A stretch of DNA of 64,000 nt from Brachionus manjavacas (lineage: Eukaryota > Rotifera > Eurotatoria > Ploima > Brachionidae): NCBI GenBank assembly GCA_019054805.1, contig JAHQIY010000019.1, positions 278,001 through 342,000 of the forward strand, written 5' to 3'. The notes beneath the pieces are model-generated. The model had not been told where the DNA came from and searched no databases. It saw only the letters and a list, made by a program, of their open reading frames with translations. Positions 35,456 through 46,117 of this stretch are shown in pieces (within the stretch, counting starts at the first letter, position 1; every line of letters starts with the position of its first letter). Both the position numbers and the translations under genes were made by a program.

Positions 35456-35840
35456 AGTCAAACCTCAATTATTCGGACAAACAAGTTTTGAAAGAGTAAG
35501 ATCGGATTATGAAATTTCCGAGATAACAAAATTTGGAAAAAAATTAAAAGTTCGGATTAAATATAAAAATTTTATTTATCATTTTTAGTCATCAAAGCTT
35601 TTGCATTAGAATAAAAGTTAACATAATATTTTGGTTGATAAAATTTTCCAAAACAGTGTGGTTTTTTGCACTACTTATAACAATAGGTTTTAATTTATGA
35701 CTCTCAGTAAAATTACAATACAACCCAATACTTAATCTTTTTTTGCCCACTTTTTGTCCATAAACACTACGATTGGAAATCCTTTGATTTGGCTGGAGTT
35801 GGTAAAACAAAGCTGTTTAATCCATTATTCTTTAAATCAT
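35456..35840 (-). pseudogene. Tigger/pogo transposon remnant
   Basis: The left end reads CAGTCAAACCTCAATTATTC then GGACAAACAAG, the classical Tigger/pogo terminus. The minus-strand frame 35810-35592 encodes FYQLQPNQRISNRSVYGQKV followed by KKRLSIGLYCNFTESHKLKP and IVISSAKNHTVLENF. This matches the start of the Tigger DDE domain (K.sk.RlT.llc.Na.G..KLpplvIGks..PR.f). It is truncated. No clear matching right terminus was found; a weak candidate is GATTTGACTC near 35886. Confidence 0.75.
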
Positions 35841-36333
35841 AACTCTTCGCAATGTCTTTTAGTGTACTTCTAAAGGAACATAAAGAGATTTGACTCTATA
35901 ATTTTTTCATTAAGATTTTTTTCATTTAGGTACAGACAAACAAAAAAATAAATCGAAAAAGTTCTTTCTGTCCCAAATTTCTACTCATTTAATTTTCATC
36001 TTTTGGTTTTTGTCGTATCAATTTTGAAATAACTCAATCCTTGCTCAAGGTACCCTGATAAAAAATCTTTTAGTTTTTATGCAAAAATGATTCCGCTGAA
36101 TTGAATTCAATTTTAACATCAAATTAAAAAATCAAATCAATTCAAATTATTTAAAAACTTCTAATTCTGCAAAGCTTGGCAAGCAATTTCACAATTGATA
36201 AAATGTGTTCTTCAATGTGCAGTCTTATTTTTGCAGATTACAGGTTTAACATTCCATTCAAATATTATTTTTCATAAGGAGAAATAATTTATTTAAAAAA
36301 TTTGGCTTCACTCTTCCACCATAAAATAAAATT
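35841..36333. other. Intergenic, nothing supported
   Basis: AT-rich spacer between the Tigger relic and the 3' end of the channel gene. Confidence 0.4.
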
Positions 36334-37782
36334 TTACTTTTTCTCAAAAATTAATTTTACTATGAGGTCGATGACCTCGGCAAAACTAAGAATACTTATT
36401 CCCAAGAATAAGCCTAGAATTCCACCAATGTTTGCAATCAGACCGTCCAAAGTTATACTTGCATTCTCTGTTATCTCGGTCTGTTTAAGGAATTCATAGT
36501 AAATATTTACAGCTAGAATACTTTCACCAAATTCTCCAAGGCTAACATTTGATCTGTTGCCGAACAATTGCTTGACTCGATCAGACTTGGCAAGATCTTT
36601 GGCATAAGAAGCTGACGGATACCTACTCTCTGATTTCACGGTTTCATATCTCACTGTATCACATTCCAGCGGACATACTTTTTTTATTCTTCTCTTATAT
36701 TCCGATGTGGTGATTTCTTGGTAAGTTAGCACAAAACACAACTGCTCTTCTATTGTATCACAGGGATTATTATTTTCCGATATTATGTTCGAGGATATAT
36801 CATCGCATTTGCACTTTTTGTATATCTCTGACTGAATGTAGGCACAGAAGCAGTCAACTTGACGATAAGTCAAGTTCGATCGGAACACTTTTCTGTAGTA
36901 TTCTGAATCAAAGGAATCAATTGAATCTAAATTGTTGACGCATTCACTGTAAGGAATGGGCATTTGTTTGGCTGTTGTGCGCTCAATGACAACATTAGTG
37001 TACGATCCAGAAGCCAGGTCGAATCCTTCGGCGACAAATGGTCTGAATGGGTTGTCATTGATAAAAACATGAGCTCCAGTTGAAAGACTTAGCAATTGGC
37101 GGCCAACTGGAGCGCCCACGAACAGTTCAAGCATTAGGCCATTGTACTTTCCGGTGTGAAAGGATCTTTTTATTCTAGACTTTTCTGAATTGAATCGGTG
37201 ACAATATCCGAAAAGAGAATCAAAATATCCTGTCCAGTCGTTTTGGTCACATGGCATTGAACTGTACAGACAACTGAGCACTATCTTGTTGAAAGGAATG
37301 GACAAGCTCTTGTTGTGTTCATTAAACAAAGACTTTAAGTGAGTGGTTCCAAACAAGCGCAGAATGTTGTAGTTGAAAAAAAGGTTGGTATAATTTTCTG
37401 GCAAAACTTGGTCAAATAGGATCGCTTGGGAGAAATTAGTCAGGTTGTTTGCTTTTAGAAAAGATTGGACTTGTCCAAAAGCTGCTTCGGTTGCAAAGGG
37501 ATCTATGTTGCAGATTGTTACTGCTGGAAACGGCAGCGAGTCTTTTTCTACCACTCTTATTGTAGTTATTACTTCATAGTTCAAATAGATGATTACACTT
37601 GAAACTACTGTGAGCATGCACAATGCAATGGACACCAAGAAAAGAACAAGCCACATGCCACGAACTATAGGGTGATTTTCGCTGATTATGTTCGGAATTC
37701 CTTGCACTGAAATATTTTGCGACCATTCTTTTAAAATCTCACAGTTTCTATTCCTTTTAGCTTGATGGCTTTCTTTTGGCAT
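36334..37782 (-). CDS. DEG/ENaC (amiloride-sensitive/peptide-gated) sodium channel subunit
   Basis: One uninterrupted exon of 482 residues. These channels are trimeric Na+ channels in the plasma membrane, gated by protons, peptides or mechanical stimuli depending on subtype. TM1 spans about 43-67 (MWLVLFLVSIALCMLTVVSS) and is followed by the signature FPAVTICN. A large Cys-rich extracellular domain contains CFCAYIQSEIYKKCKCDD and VCPLECDTVRYETV, and NLT/NFS/NYT/NVS-type glycosylation sites. The pre-TM2/TM2 region reads ASITLDGLIANIGGILGLFL then GISILSFAEVIDL. This includes the G.S selectivity filter (GIS, Ser about 463). The intracellular His-Gly motif before TM1 appears as Gln27-Gly28, so the gating His is replaced. 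The lack of introns contrasts with its neighbours. It could be FaNaC-, ASIC- or degenerin-like; the sequence does not decide. A CTACTAG acceptor-like site lies 3 nt before the ATG. Confidence 0.94.
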   Translation of the reverse strand: MPKESHQAKRNRNCEILKEWSQNISVQGIPNIISENHPIVRGMWLVLFLVSIALCMLTVVSSVIIYLNYEVITTIRVVEKDSLPFPAVTICNIDPFATEAAFGQVQSFLKANNLTNFSQAILFDQVLPENYTNLFFNYNILRLFGTTHLKSLFNEHNKSLSIPFNKIVLSCLYSSMPCDQNDWTGYFDSLFGYCHRFNSEKSRIKRSFHTGKYNGLMLELFVGAPVGRQLLSLSTGAHVFINDNPFRPFVAEGFDLASGSYTNVVIERTTAKQMPIPYSECVNNLDSIDSFDSEYYRKVFRSNLTYRQVDCFCAYIQSEIYKKCKCDDISSNIISENNNPCDTIEEQLCFVLTYQEITTSEYKRRIKKVCPLECDTVRYETVKSESRYPSASYAKDLAKSDRVKQLFGNRSNVSLGEFGESILAVNIYYEFLKQTEITENASITLDGLIANIGGILGLFLGISILSFAEVIDLIVKLIFEKK

Positions 37783-39020
37783 TTTCTAGTAGCTTATTTA
37801 TTAAACTTATTTATGTGTCTTGTATACAAATGATTGTGTAAATTAACTTTCTAGAATATTTTTTGAGATTAAGGCAGAGAAATTCAGAATAATTTTATCT
37901 TATTCTGAATTATTTTTCTTACCGTAACTTATTGGATTTTGTTCTGGAAATATTTTAGTGACTTTAAATTTGTAATAAAATGATATAACTAATAGTTTTT
38001 TATTACTGTAACGCTTGATTTATTTTGATTGATGTGATACCTTAATGTGTATATATACAATTATTTTGTTATCGATCAATCGAAGAAACTGAAGATTCAT
38101 AATTGAGTAAAAGAAAGCTTGATGGTTAGTAAAAATTTAATTTATTTATAGATTTTATTTAAACAAAATTTTTTTGATTAAAAAAAATTTAATTTTACAT
38201 CCAATTTTCTTTTTAGTTTGCTTCTATTTTAAAATTAGGCTGAGAACTTCTAATTTGGCAGCGAACTCGGCAACTATTCAGACTTGCTTTTGATGATTTG
38301 AGTCGAAACCATATTTTCTAAATTTTATAACTTAGATTAAAAAAATGCAAAGATATTCTATTAATTAATTCAATTAAATAAATTAAAAAAAATAAAACAT
38401 TAAAATTTTTTTGAAAACTATTTAAAAAATAAATTAAATCTTCTTTTATTTTTTAAGTTTTCTTTTTTTTGAGTCAAATGACATAGAATGCCTTAACTTT
38501 AGTGCTTCCAAAATTACGGCTTTCCAAAGAGGGTCAGCTGTATACACTGGGTGGCTGCTACCACCCTCCTCTTTTTTAATTCTGGGCTTACGACAAAAAA
38601 ATGGTGATTTTGAACTTTTTTACTTATTAAAAGAGATTTCAAAATAAATAGAAATTCAGCTTTGAAAATTTTAAATCTGATTTTAAAAATTTTGAATTTT
38701 TCAAAGGAAAAAAATTGGTCCAACTGAAACTTGAACTTTGAGAATTCAAGTTCTGCAATTTAAACAGTTACATCAAACTGTTTAGTTTAAATTTCTATCA
38801 AAATATGACATAAATATTTTAGAAAAAAAGGATTGGTGTTGCAAATTTAAAAAAGCAATAGTTATTAAAAAAAGCTTTTTTTAGTTAAATTTTGAAAAAA
38901 AAAAAAAATCTGAAAGTAAAAAGTAAAATGATTTTTGAAGACTATCTGATTCTTAAAGAAATGAACTCAGAAAAATTTATAGCAAAATTTTTAGGTTAAA
39001 AAATATTAATTATTTAGAGT
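37783..39020. other. Intergenic upstream of the channel gene
   Basis: AT-rich. A small perfect hairpin, ATTCAGAATAA...TTATTCTGAAT, lies at about 37881-37912. A GC-richer patch near 38515-38590 (GGGTGGCTGCTACCACCCTC) has no identified function. Confidence 0.4.
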
Positions 39021-39024
39021 TTTA

Positions 39025-39265
39025 AAAATACACCACCGCCTCTACGTCCAATATTCGGTCCTTCCTGAACAAATTGTATCCATTAACGTTTGTAATTGAG
39101 ATGCTTTGAACCAAGTTTCACTAACTGCCTATATGTTTCAATAACAACACTTAGTTCATCTAGTTTATTGTCTAAAGAAGTAGCATTTGAATAAATAAAT
39201 TTTAAACGACACTATCTAAACTTGAAAACGTTTCTGATGAACGATTATTGCTTCCTTAATTTGAC
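39025..39265 (-). pseudogene. LINE endonuclease-domain fragment
   Basis: Minus-strand peptides across three frames read NATSLDNKLDELSVVIETYR, VSETWFKASSITNVNGYNLF and GPNIGRRGGGVF. This matches the N-terminal apurinic-like endonuclease of CR1/L2/jockey LINEs (NarSL.nKldEl ... isETWf ... gY.lfRkDR..rRGGGV). Frame changes show decay, and no RT follows. Confidence 0.7.
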
Positions 39266-41454
39266 GATCTGATTTCCACGGATGGCATATCGAAAGGGCG
39301 AGTTAGCTCTAGACGAAATAGAAAATTGAAAAAGCTGGGAGATTTAAATTTAATTAAAAATATATGAATTTTGAACTTTTTAATTTTTTTATTTAAAAAT
39401 ACTAAAAATTTATGACAGAGATAAGTTTTATACTAATAAAAATCAAAAAAATGATCTGAACAAAATGAAAAAAAATGAACAACGATAGTTATATTATATT
39501 TTTATAAATATCTTAATATAAATGTACTAAAAGCAGAATGTTAGATTATACGACCATCGTCATTACCTCAAATAAAAATAATGAATCAATAAGAAAAAAA
39601 TTCAAATGAAAAATTTTAATTTATAAATAATGCTTGATCAAAAAATCTTGATAATTACGAATCGATTAATTATTTTTTGCTTTTGAGTCATGGGTTTCAA
39701 ATAATTTTTTTTTTTTAAATTAAAGATTTTTGAAATTATTCCGGATTTAAAATCAATTCAGAAAGGCTCACGTGAACATATTTTGTCAAATTTTGATTGC
39801 TGTGAAATATCACTAAAATTTTCTTTTTGAATATTATTGCTCTTAGAGGAAAAATTATAACTTGGTCCATCAAACAAAATGGTAAAAAAAAAATTCGAAC
39901 CGAGATTAAACCCATTAAAATAAGAATCATTCCTAAATATTCCAGATTTTTACATTAAAAAGCAAAATTTTTAACTTTTAATTATAAAAAAAACAAGATT
40001 TTTTGATTAATATCAAATAAAATTATATTAAATTTGTTATTTGATCAAATTCTTTTTTGTCATATCATTTTTGTCATGTATTTTTTTATTATGGCACACA
40101 CATAAAACAATCAAATTTAATATTAATTAGTGTCGTTTAATTTATGTTCTCTTAGTTTTTTCTTTGTTTAAATGAATATAAAACATAATTCAGTGCTAGA
40201 AAACATTTAATTTTTTTAATTCATTTTCATTTTAAATTTTAATGCTGTATAAATTTAAAGCAAACCTTTTTAAAATCTACCTGATTTTTGAATCAAATTA
40301 AACTTAATAAAAAAATTTAATATTTTTTCTCCTAAAAATTATGAGTACATTTATAGTTGATTTGCGTTTAAATCCTCATTTTACATTTATCTACGATGAT
40401 AATAAAAAATAATTTTTACTATTAATCTAAAAATTTTAAGAATTATTCAAGTCATTATTTAAATTCAAATGAATTCTTTTGCTCATATTCCCCTATGTAC
40501 AACAACTATTTCTCTGAAGCTTTTTGATGTAGTTTTTTTAATCGAAAATGAGAAATATCAATTTATTTTTATTAAATAATTAATTATTGATTTAAAATAA
40601 TTATAGTTGGTACTTCTCTAATTCGCATTCTTAAATAATATTTGAATACTAGACTATTTTAGCAGAGTAATATTCATTTTTGAAGTTTATCATATTTCTA
40701 AAATTAAAAGTTAATATTTTAATAGGAAATTTTTTTTTTAATTTTCTCGAATTTTATAGTAAATTTTACATTTTAATTTTTTGCGTAGATATTTTTAATA
40801 AAAATCACAATTCAAAATTAAAAAGAATAAAGTTTTCAATTAAGCCTAAATAACTTCTGTTTTGAAGGAGATAAGAGAGTTGTGATTTAGGGTGGTGGAG
40901 ATAATTTTCAAATTAAAAAAAATAAGATAAAGAATATTGGGTGGACACTTTTTGTTAATTTTTGTGAATTTTTTTAATTAAAAATTTAGATGAATTTCTT
41001 ATCTTTTTTTCAAATAAGAATTCCACAGATAAACTCCATGTTCCACGACAAAATGTTAATAATTTTACACTTTTATATTATCCAAATGGTTTACTAATTT
41101 TTTTCATTTCATAGTCAATAAATTTGCTCCTTAAAATGTAAGCTTTTTTCAAATCATCCCCATAATGTTTATCAAATGATGCATAAAACCGTCTTATCAA
41201 TAATAAAATTTTCATACGAAAATAAATAACTACATCATATGGATAATTAAATTAATGATTTTAATTTATTAAAATTTTAATTATTAATTTTAATTATAAA
41301 TAATAGTTCTCTAAACAACATACCCCAATCCCTAAACCCGGACAATGTTTAATTTAAAAGACGATTTAAACATTGATATGATGGCTTAATATTTTACTTT
41401 TATTGAATTCAAAAGAAGTTTCTATGACACGTTTTAGCTTATAAAGAGAAAGAC
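39266..41454. other. Intergenic, nothing supported
   Basis: Low-complexity AT-rich sequence. A patch at 41318-41350 (CCAATCCCTAAACCCGGAC) resembles one at 50038-50078 inside a foldback element, perhaps the core of a small repeat family. Confidence 0.35.
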
Positions 41455-41712
41455 AATTATAGCTCAATTGGTCTAAGTTTGTTAGAATTAAAGATCGAGT
41501 GGGTAATTTTTACATTTTCACTATATTACCAGATCGCTGATTTTCCCAGGTAATAAATGACACTGAGCATGTAAGCGATGCACCCACTCTAAAAATTACT
41601 TCCTCCGATAAGCACTTTCATTAGTCTTGTTGGGTTTTTATCTTCGTCGCAAGATGCTCTTTCTCTTAATCGCTCATGGTTAATTTTTTTTCTTATCCAG
41701 TGTCATTAACAA
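41455..41712 (+). repeat. tRNA-like A/B-box sequence with flanking inverted words (possible SINE)
   Basis: TAGCTCAATTGG at 41460-41471 fits the tRNA A box at 11 of 12 positions. GATCGAGTG at 41493-41501 fits the B box at 8 of 9. Spacing is shorter than in a real tRNA and no acceptor stem is evident. Downstream, AATGACACTG (41567) and CAGTGTCATT (41698) form a short inverted pair. This is weak evidence for a tRNA-derived SINE. Confidence 0.25.
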
Positions 41713-42912
41713 GAATGTCGCTTTTTTCTAAATTTGCTTTACTCTTTTCCATGAAAAAGTATTTATTAAACAATTTAAATTTTATTTCATTGCAAAATAA
41801 AAAAATAATATTTTAAAAATTCATTTTTTTTATTGCTGTTACTAAGTCACAAGTATTTTAAGATGACAAAAAACTTTGTACCACCTGAAATAACTTTCAT
41901 TCTTTGCACGAATAAAATTAATAATTTTTATCAAATTTTGTTAAAGAAATATTTTTAAATTTTTTAAAAAATGTTTAAAAGTTAATTTTGTAAATTCGCT
42001 ACAAACTTCTAAATATGTCATATGACTGCGAGTAAGAACTGGTAGTTTAACGAGGAACTTTAAATTAAAAAAAAATTAATGCAATTTTCAAAATGGAGCT
42101 TTGGACATCTGGGACATTTTTCATAAATTAATCACAAAAATTAAAATATCACTTTTACCGTCAAATTTTTCTTGTAAAATATTGTAAATTTAACAACGTA
42201 AAAAACATAAATTTACCAAATTTTACGTATTAAAAAAAAGTTCAAAAAATTGAAGAAATTCGTGCTATTATTTAAATAATTTTTTTTTTAATTTTGTAAA
42301 ATCCAGTTTTTCACAGCAAATAATGGTAGAGAGGCATAAAAGAGTAAAAAGTCAATAAAAGAAATTTAAAAAAAAAGAAAAACTTTTAAAATATTTTATT
42401 TTTAATAAAGAAAAAAATCTAACATTTTTACACTGTTAAATGACCAACCGCATATGTTTTCAACCATTTTATTCAAAGTCAATAATTCCATCATACAACA
42501 ATAAAAATATATTTGATAATCAATTTTTCTTGAGTGATGGTTACAAAAACTTCTATTTTTTTTTTTAAAAGTGAATTTTTCTGCAAAAAGTCAAGTTAAT
42601 CTTGCTCGTGTTCTAATTTTAAACCTAACAAAAAATTGAAATAAAAAATTAAAAATTTACAAATATTAAATGATAATTTCGACGAATAAAATTTTCAAAT
42701 TAATAATAATAATAATTACAAAACTTAATGTAAAATATGGAGAGCTCTTTAATATTTCAACAAGCTCTCTCTCACTCTTTCTCTTTAGTATAGTTGCAAG
42801 TCCCCGTCGAGATTTTCTCGGCTTGCAAATTTAATTCAAAGACTCTTTTAATTTTGGTTTTGAACATTTTTAAGAATTTAAATCACTGGAACAATTTGCC
42901 TGTGCGATTATA
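41713..42912. other. Intergenic upstream of CDC27
   Basis: AT-rich with CGTAAA/TTTACG words around 42170-42240. A GC-richer block at about 42740-42840 (GAGAGCTC, CTCTCTCTCAC, CCCCGTCGAG) lies 80-170 bp before the CDC27 start and may be promoter or 5' UTR. Confidence 0.35.
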
Positions 42913-45900
42913 ATGACATTAAATGACCCTGTTCAAGTAAGACATCAACTAAAGCAATTTTTTTTTCTTTTTTTATTTTATTAAAAAATTTTTTGAATTT
43001 AAAATAAATTTTAAGCAAATTGTGTTGAACTTTTTGAACCACTTTGCCTACCAGGACGCGATATTCCTTTCCGAAAGGCTCCATTCTGAATGTAAAAAAG
43101 ATTAAAAAAAATTCATACCCATTTACGCCTTCATTTAAGACAAAACCGAGGACTCGCTGTACTTGTTGGCACTGAGCTACTACCGTTCTGGGCAAAAATC
43201 GCTCCGGGTTTACCACATATTGAAAGAGCGGCAGTTGAAGTTGGCCAAAAGCCGCTATCTGCTCGCCAAATGCTGCCTTGACTTGAACAAATACGGCGAG
43301 GCCGAATCTGTCCTCACCAGCAACCTGAGTCTAAAGTCGGACACGTCCAGCTCGGGCGCCAAGTTCAAGCTGTACGATGAAATAGTAAAAGAGTACGGAA
43401 GCGAATACTCGCCTCATGTGCTGCAAATTTTGGCCAATGTCTACTCAAAAACAGACCGGAGCTCGCAAGCGGTCGAGTTCTACAAGAAAAGCCTGCGACT
43501 CAACCCGTTTATGTGGTCGTCGTTTGACTCAGTGTGCACCATGGGCGAAAAAATTGACCCGGCCAAGTACTTTACGTTCAATTCGGCACTAAACGCCTAC
43601 AAAAGCCACATACTCGAAACCAATTCTCAGATTCAAAACACTCTTAATAATGTAACTAATCAATTGAATGTAAATAACAATGTACAGCAAAATCAATCTC
43701 AAAATCAATTTGCCAATGTGCTTAAGCAACAAAACGATTTGCAGTATTTGGACCAGAAGTGCAAGCATGATATATCGACAATACTGAGACTGGTCGAACA
43801 GGACCAGCAGACCAAATTTCTCAATTCGTTCAATAACTCGTCCACTTTTAAAGTAATTTAAATAAATTTTTGGCTTGAAATTTTTTTTTATTTTTTTCTC
43901 TCAGGAAAATGCTTTGTCAAACCAGACCGAGGAACAAACCAGCAGCACTAATCAACCCACTCAGGCCACATCGTCATCTCAAACTCAAACTGCATGCTCA
44001 TGTCCTGAAACCAAACTTAATCAATCGTATGTATCAATTGAATTGTTTGAAAAATTTTTAAAAATTATTCAAAAAAGAAATAGTAGAAATTCTATTTTTC
44101 ATTAGTAACAAAAAAATTTTTTTAGTAGACAAAAAAAAAACATGCAAAAAAAGAAAGACAATTTAATCTTTTATTCTTTGTAATCAGCGGACGTCTTCTG
44201 CTTCTTTTGTGAACAAGTTACTGCTTGTAGAACTTAAATTCTATTCTGCTAAAATTGGGATATCAGTTTTTTAAGTTTTAAAAAGCTATTAATTTAATTT
44301 TTAATTAGTTAATACATCTCTTCTTTTTACTAATAAAATTCAACTAACACTTTTTGCTAATAAATCAACGGAAAATATAATCAAATAGCTATCTTTGATC
44401 TGCTATCGAAAAAATATTTAAAAAATTTTTTTCTAAATACTTTAATTTCAAAAAACAGTTAAAAGATCATCTTTAAAAATTGCAAAAAAATTAACTAGAA
44501 TTATTAAAAAATCCTAGTGAGAACTCTATTGAAATTTTTTATAATTTAATTAAAAATAGAAAACTTAGCCTCTAAAATTAATTTTTTTTTCAATTATTTA
44601 ATTGCATTTTTTCAAGTGTCACTATCTACTAAACTAGCAAATTTAATTTTCATTAATTAAAAAAGTAGGAACAGTTCAGTTATGTTATCTGTTGGTCGTA
44701 TATTATATTCAGATAAATAATTATATATTTAAAAAAAATAAAAAAATTTTTCAACGTAAATATAAATTTGGTCCGAAAATAAAATTTTCACTTAAAAAAA
44801 TCATTTTTTAACAAGTTTTAAAAAAATGATTCAAATCTTTTCTTGAATCAACAAATTTGAAAAAATTAGATTTAGAATTAGTTTAAAATTTGAATTGGAA
44901 AAATTTTATCAGGAATCATGTCGACAAGAGTGGCATTATTTAATGATTTAAAAATCTATAAACAAAGCCAATTTTTATTGTTTATTTTATGACCAAAAAA
45001 ATTAAATGCAAACAAAATCGAGATGGTGTTTTTCCTCAAAAAATTAAGCTTACAAAAATAAGTTTTTTGGATAATTTATTTAATTTTAAAAAATAACATT
45101 TATTATTAATTGATTTTAGTTTTATTTTCATATTTCAGATTAAATTTTATTTACGCTTGAATATGGTACTGGCTTGGTATGAGACCAGTGAATTAATTTA
45201 AAAAGTTTTCTCTGAAATATAAGAAAATAAATTCAGGTGTGACATTGGTCTCATCAATAAAGCTTTCATTTAAGTCCTGAGCAAGTAATAAATAATCTAG
45301 TCGTTTAATAAAAATTATCAAAAAAATAAAAATTAATTCAATTTAAAAATTTAATTGTTAAAATATTTGAAAATGAATTTGGATTAAATTTTTTTAAAGA
45401 CTAAATCAATCTGTGAGCGGAGCAAGTCAATCGTCAAGCAGTGGCATGACTCTTTCGACACCGATAACACAACCAAATGTATCCAATACACTTACAATGG
45501 CACCGCCGCAAAAAAAATGTGTCGTTAAACGAATTCCGTCTCATAAGCCACTATTTGGACAAAATACCACAAATAGTCTATCATCTAGTAATTCTGGTAA
45601 GAATTTTAAATTATCGGCTAATTAACTCGTTTTAAATGCTCAAGTATTCATTTTTTTAAAATACTTTGGCATTAATCGATCTCCTGCTCAATCTGTAATG
45701 GGTTTATTTAAATTTTATTCTTAAATAGTCAAGGTTTTTCTTTATTTCAGTTGAAATATTCATTTTATTGATAGGGTTAAAATAAAAATTTGTGTTTTTA
45801 ATCATTTTCTTGATTAAAATTAATTTATTTTAAATGTAAAATTTTGTAAGTTTAAATTTAATGTATATTAGATTAAGCTTTTTTTATTATCAAAAATTCC

Positions 45901-46083
45901 ATATTATTTGTAAATTTTTAAATTTCCACCTGATGATCAAGACTTGTCCTAGCAATTTTTTTCCGGGAAGCTGTCAAAGTCTAATCTCCACTTAGGTTTA
46001 TAGATGATTTGGAAATTAAAGAATTTTGTAAATGTTAAAAAAAGTCTTGGATTTTAAATTACAGAAAAGAAAGAAACAACAAA

Positions 46084-46117
<34 letters not shown>

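Noticed and set aside
41455..41510. A genuine tRNA gene
   Set aside because: A/B-box words are present but the box spacing is too short and no acceptor, anticodon or T stems can be formed.
46084..46117. CRISPR-like or regulatory tandem array
   Set aside because: It is a simple TAG microsatellite forming the tail of a LINE.
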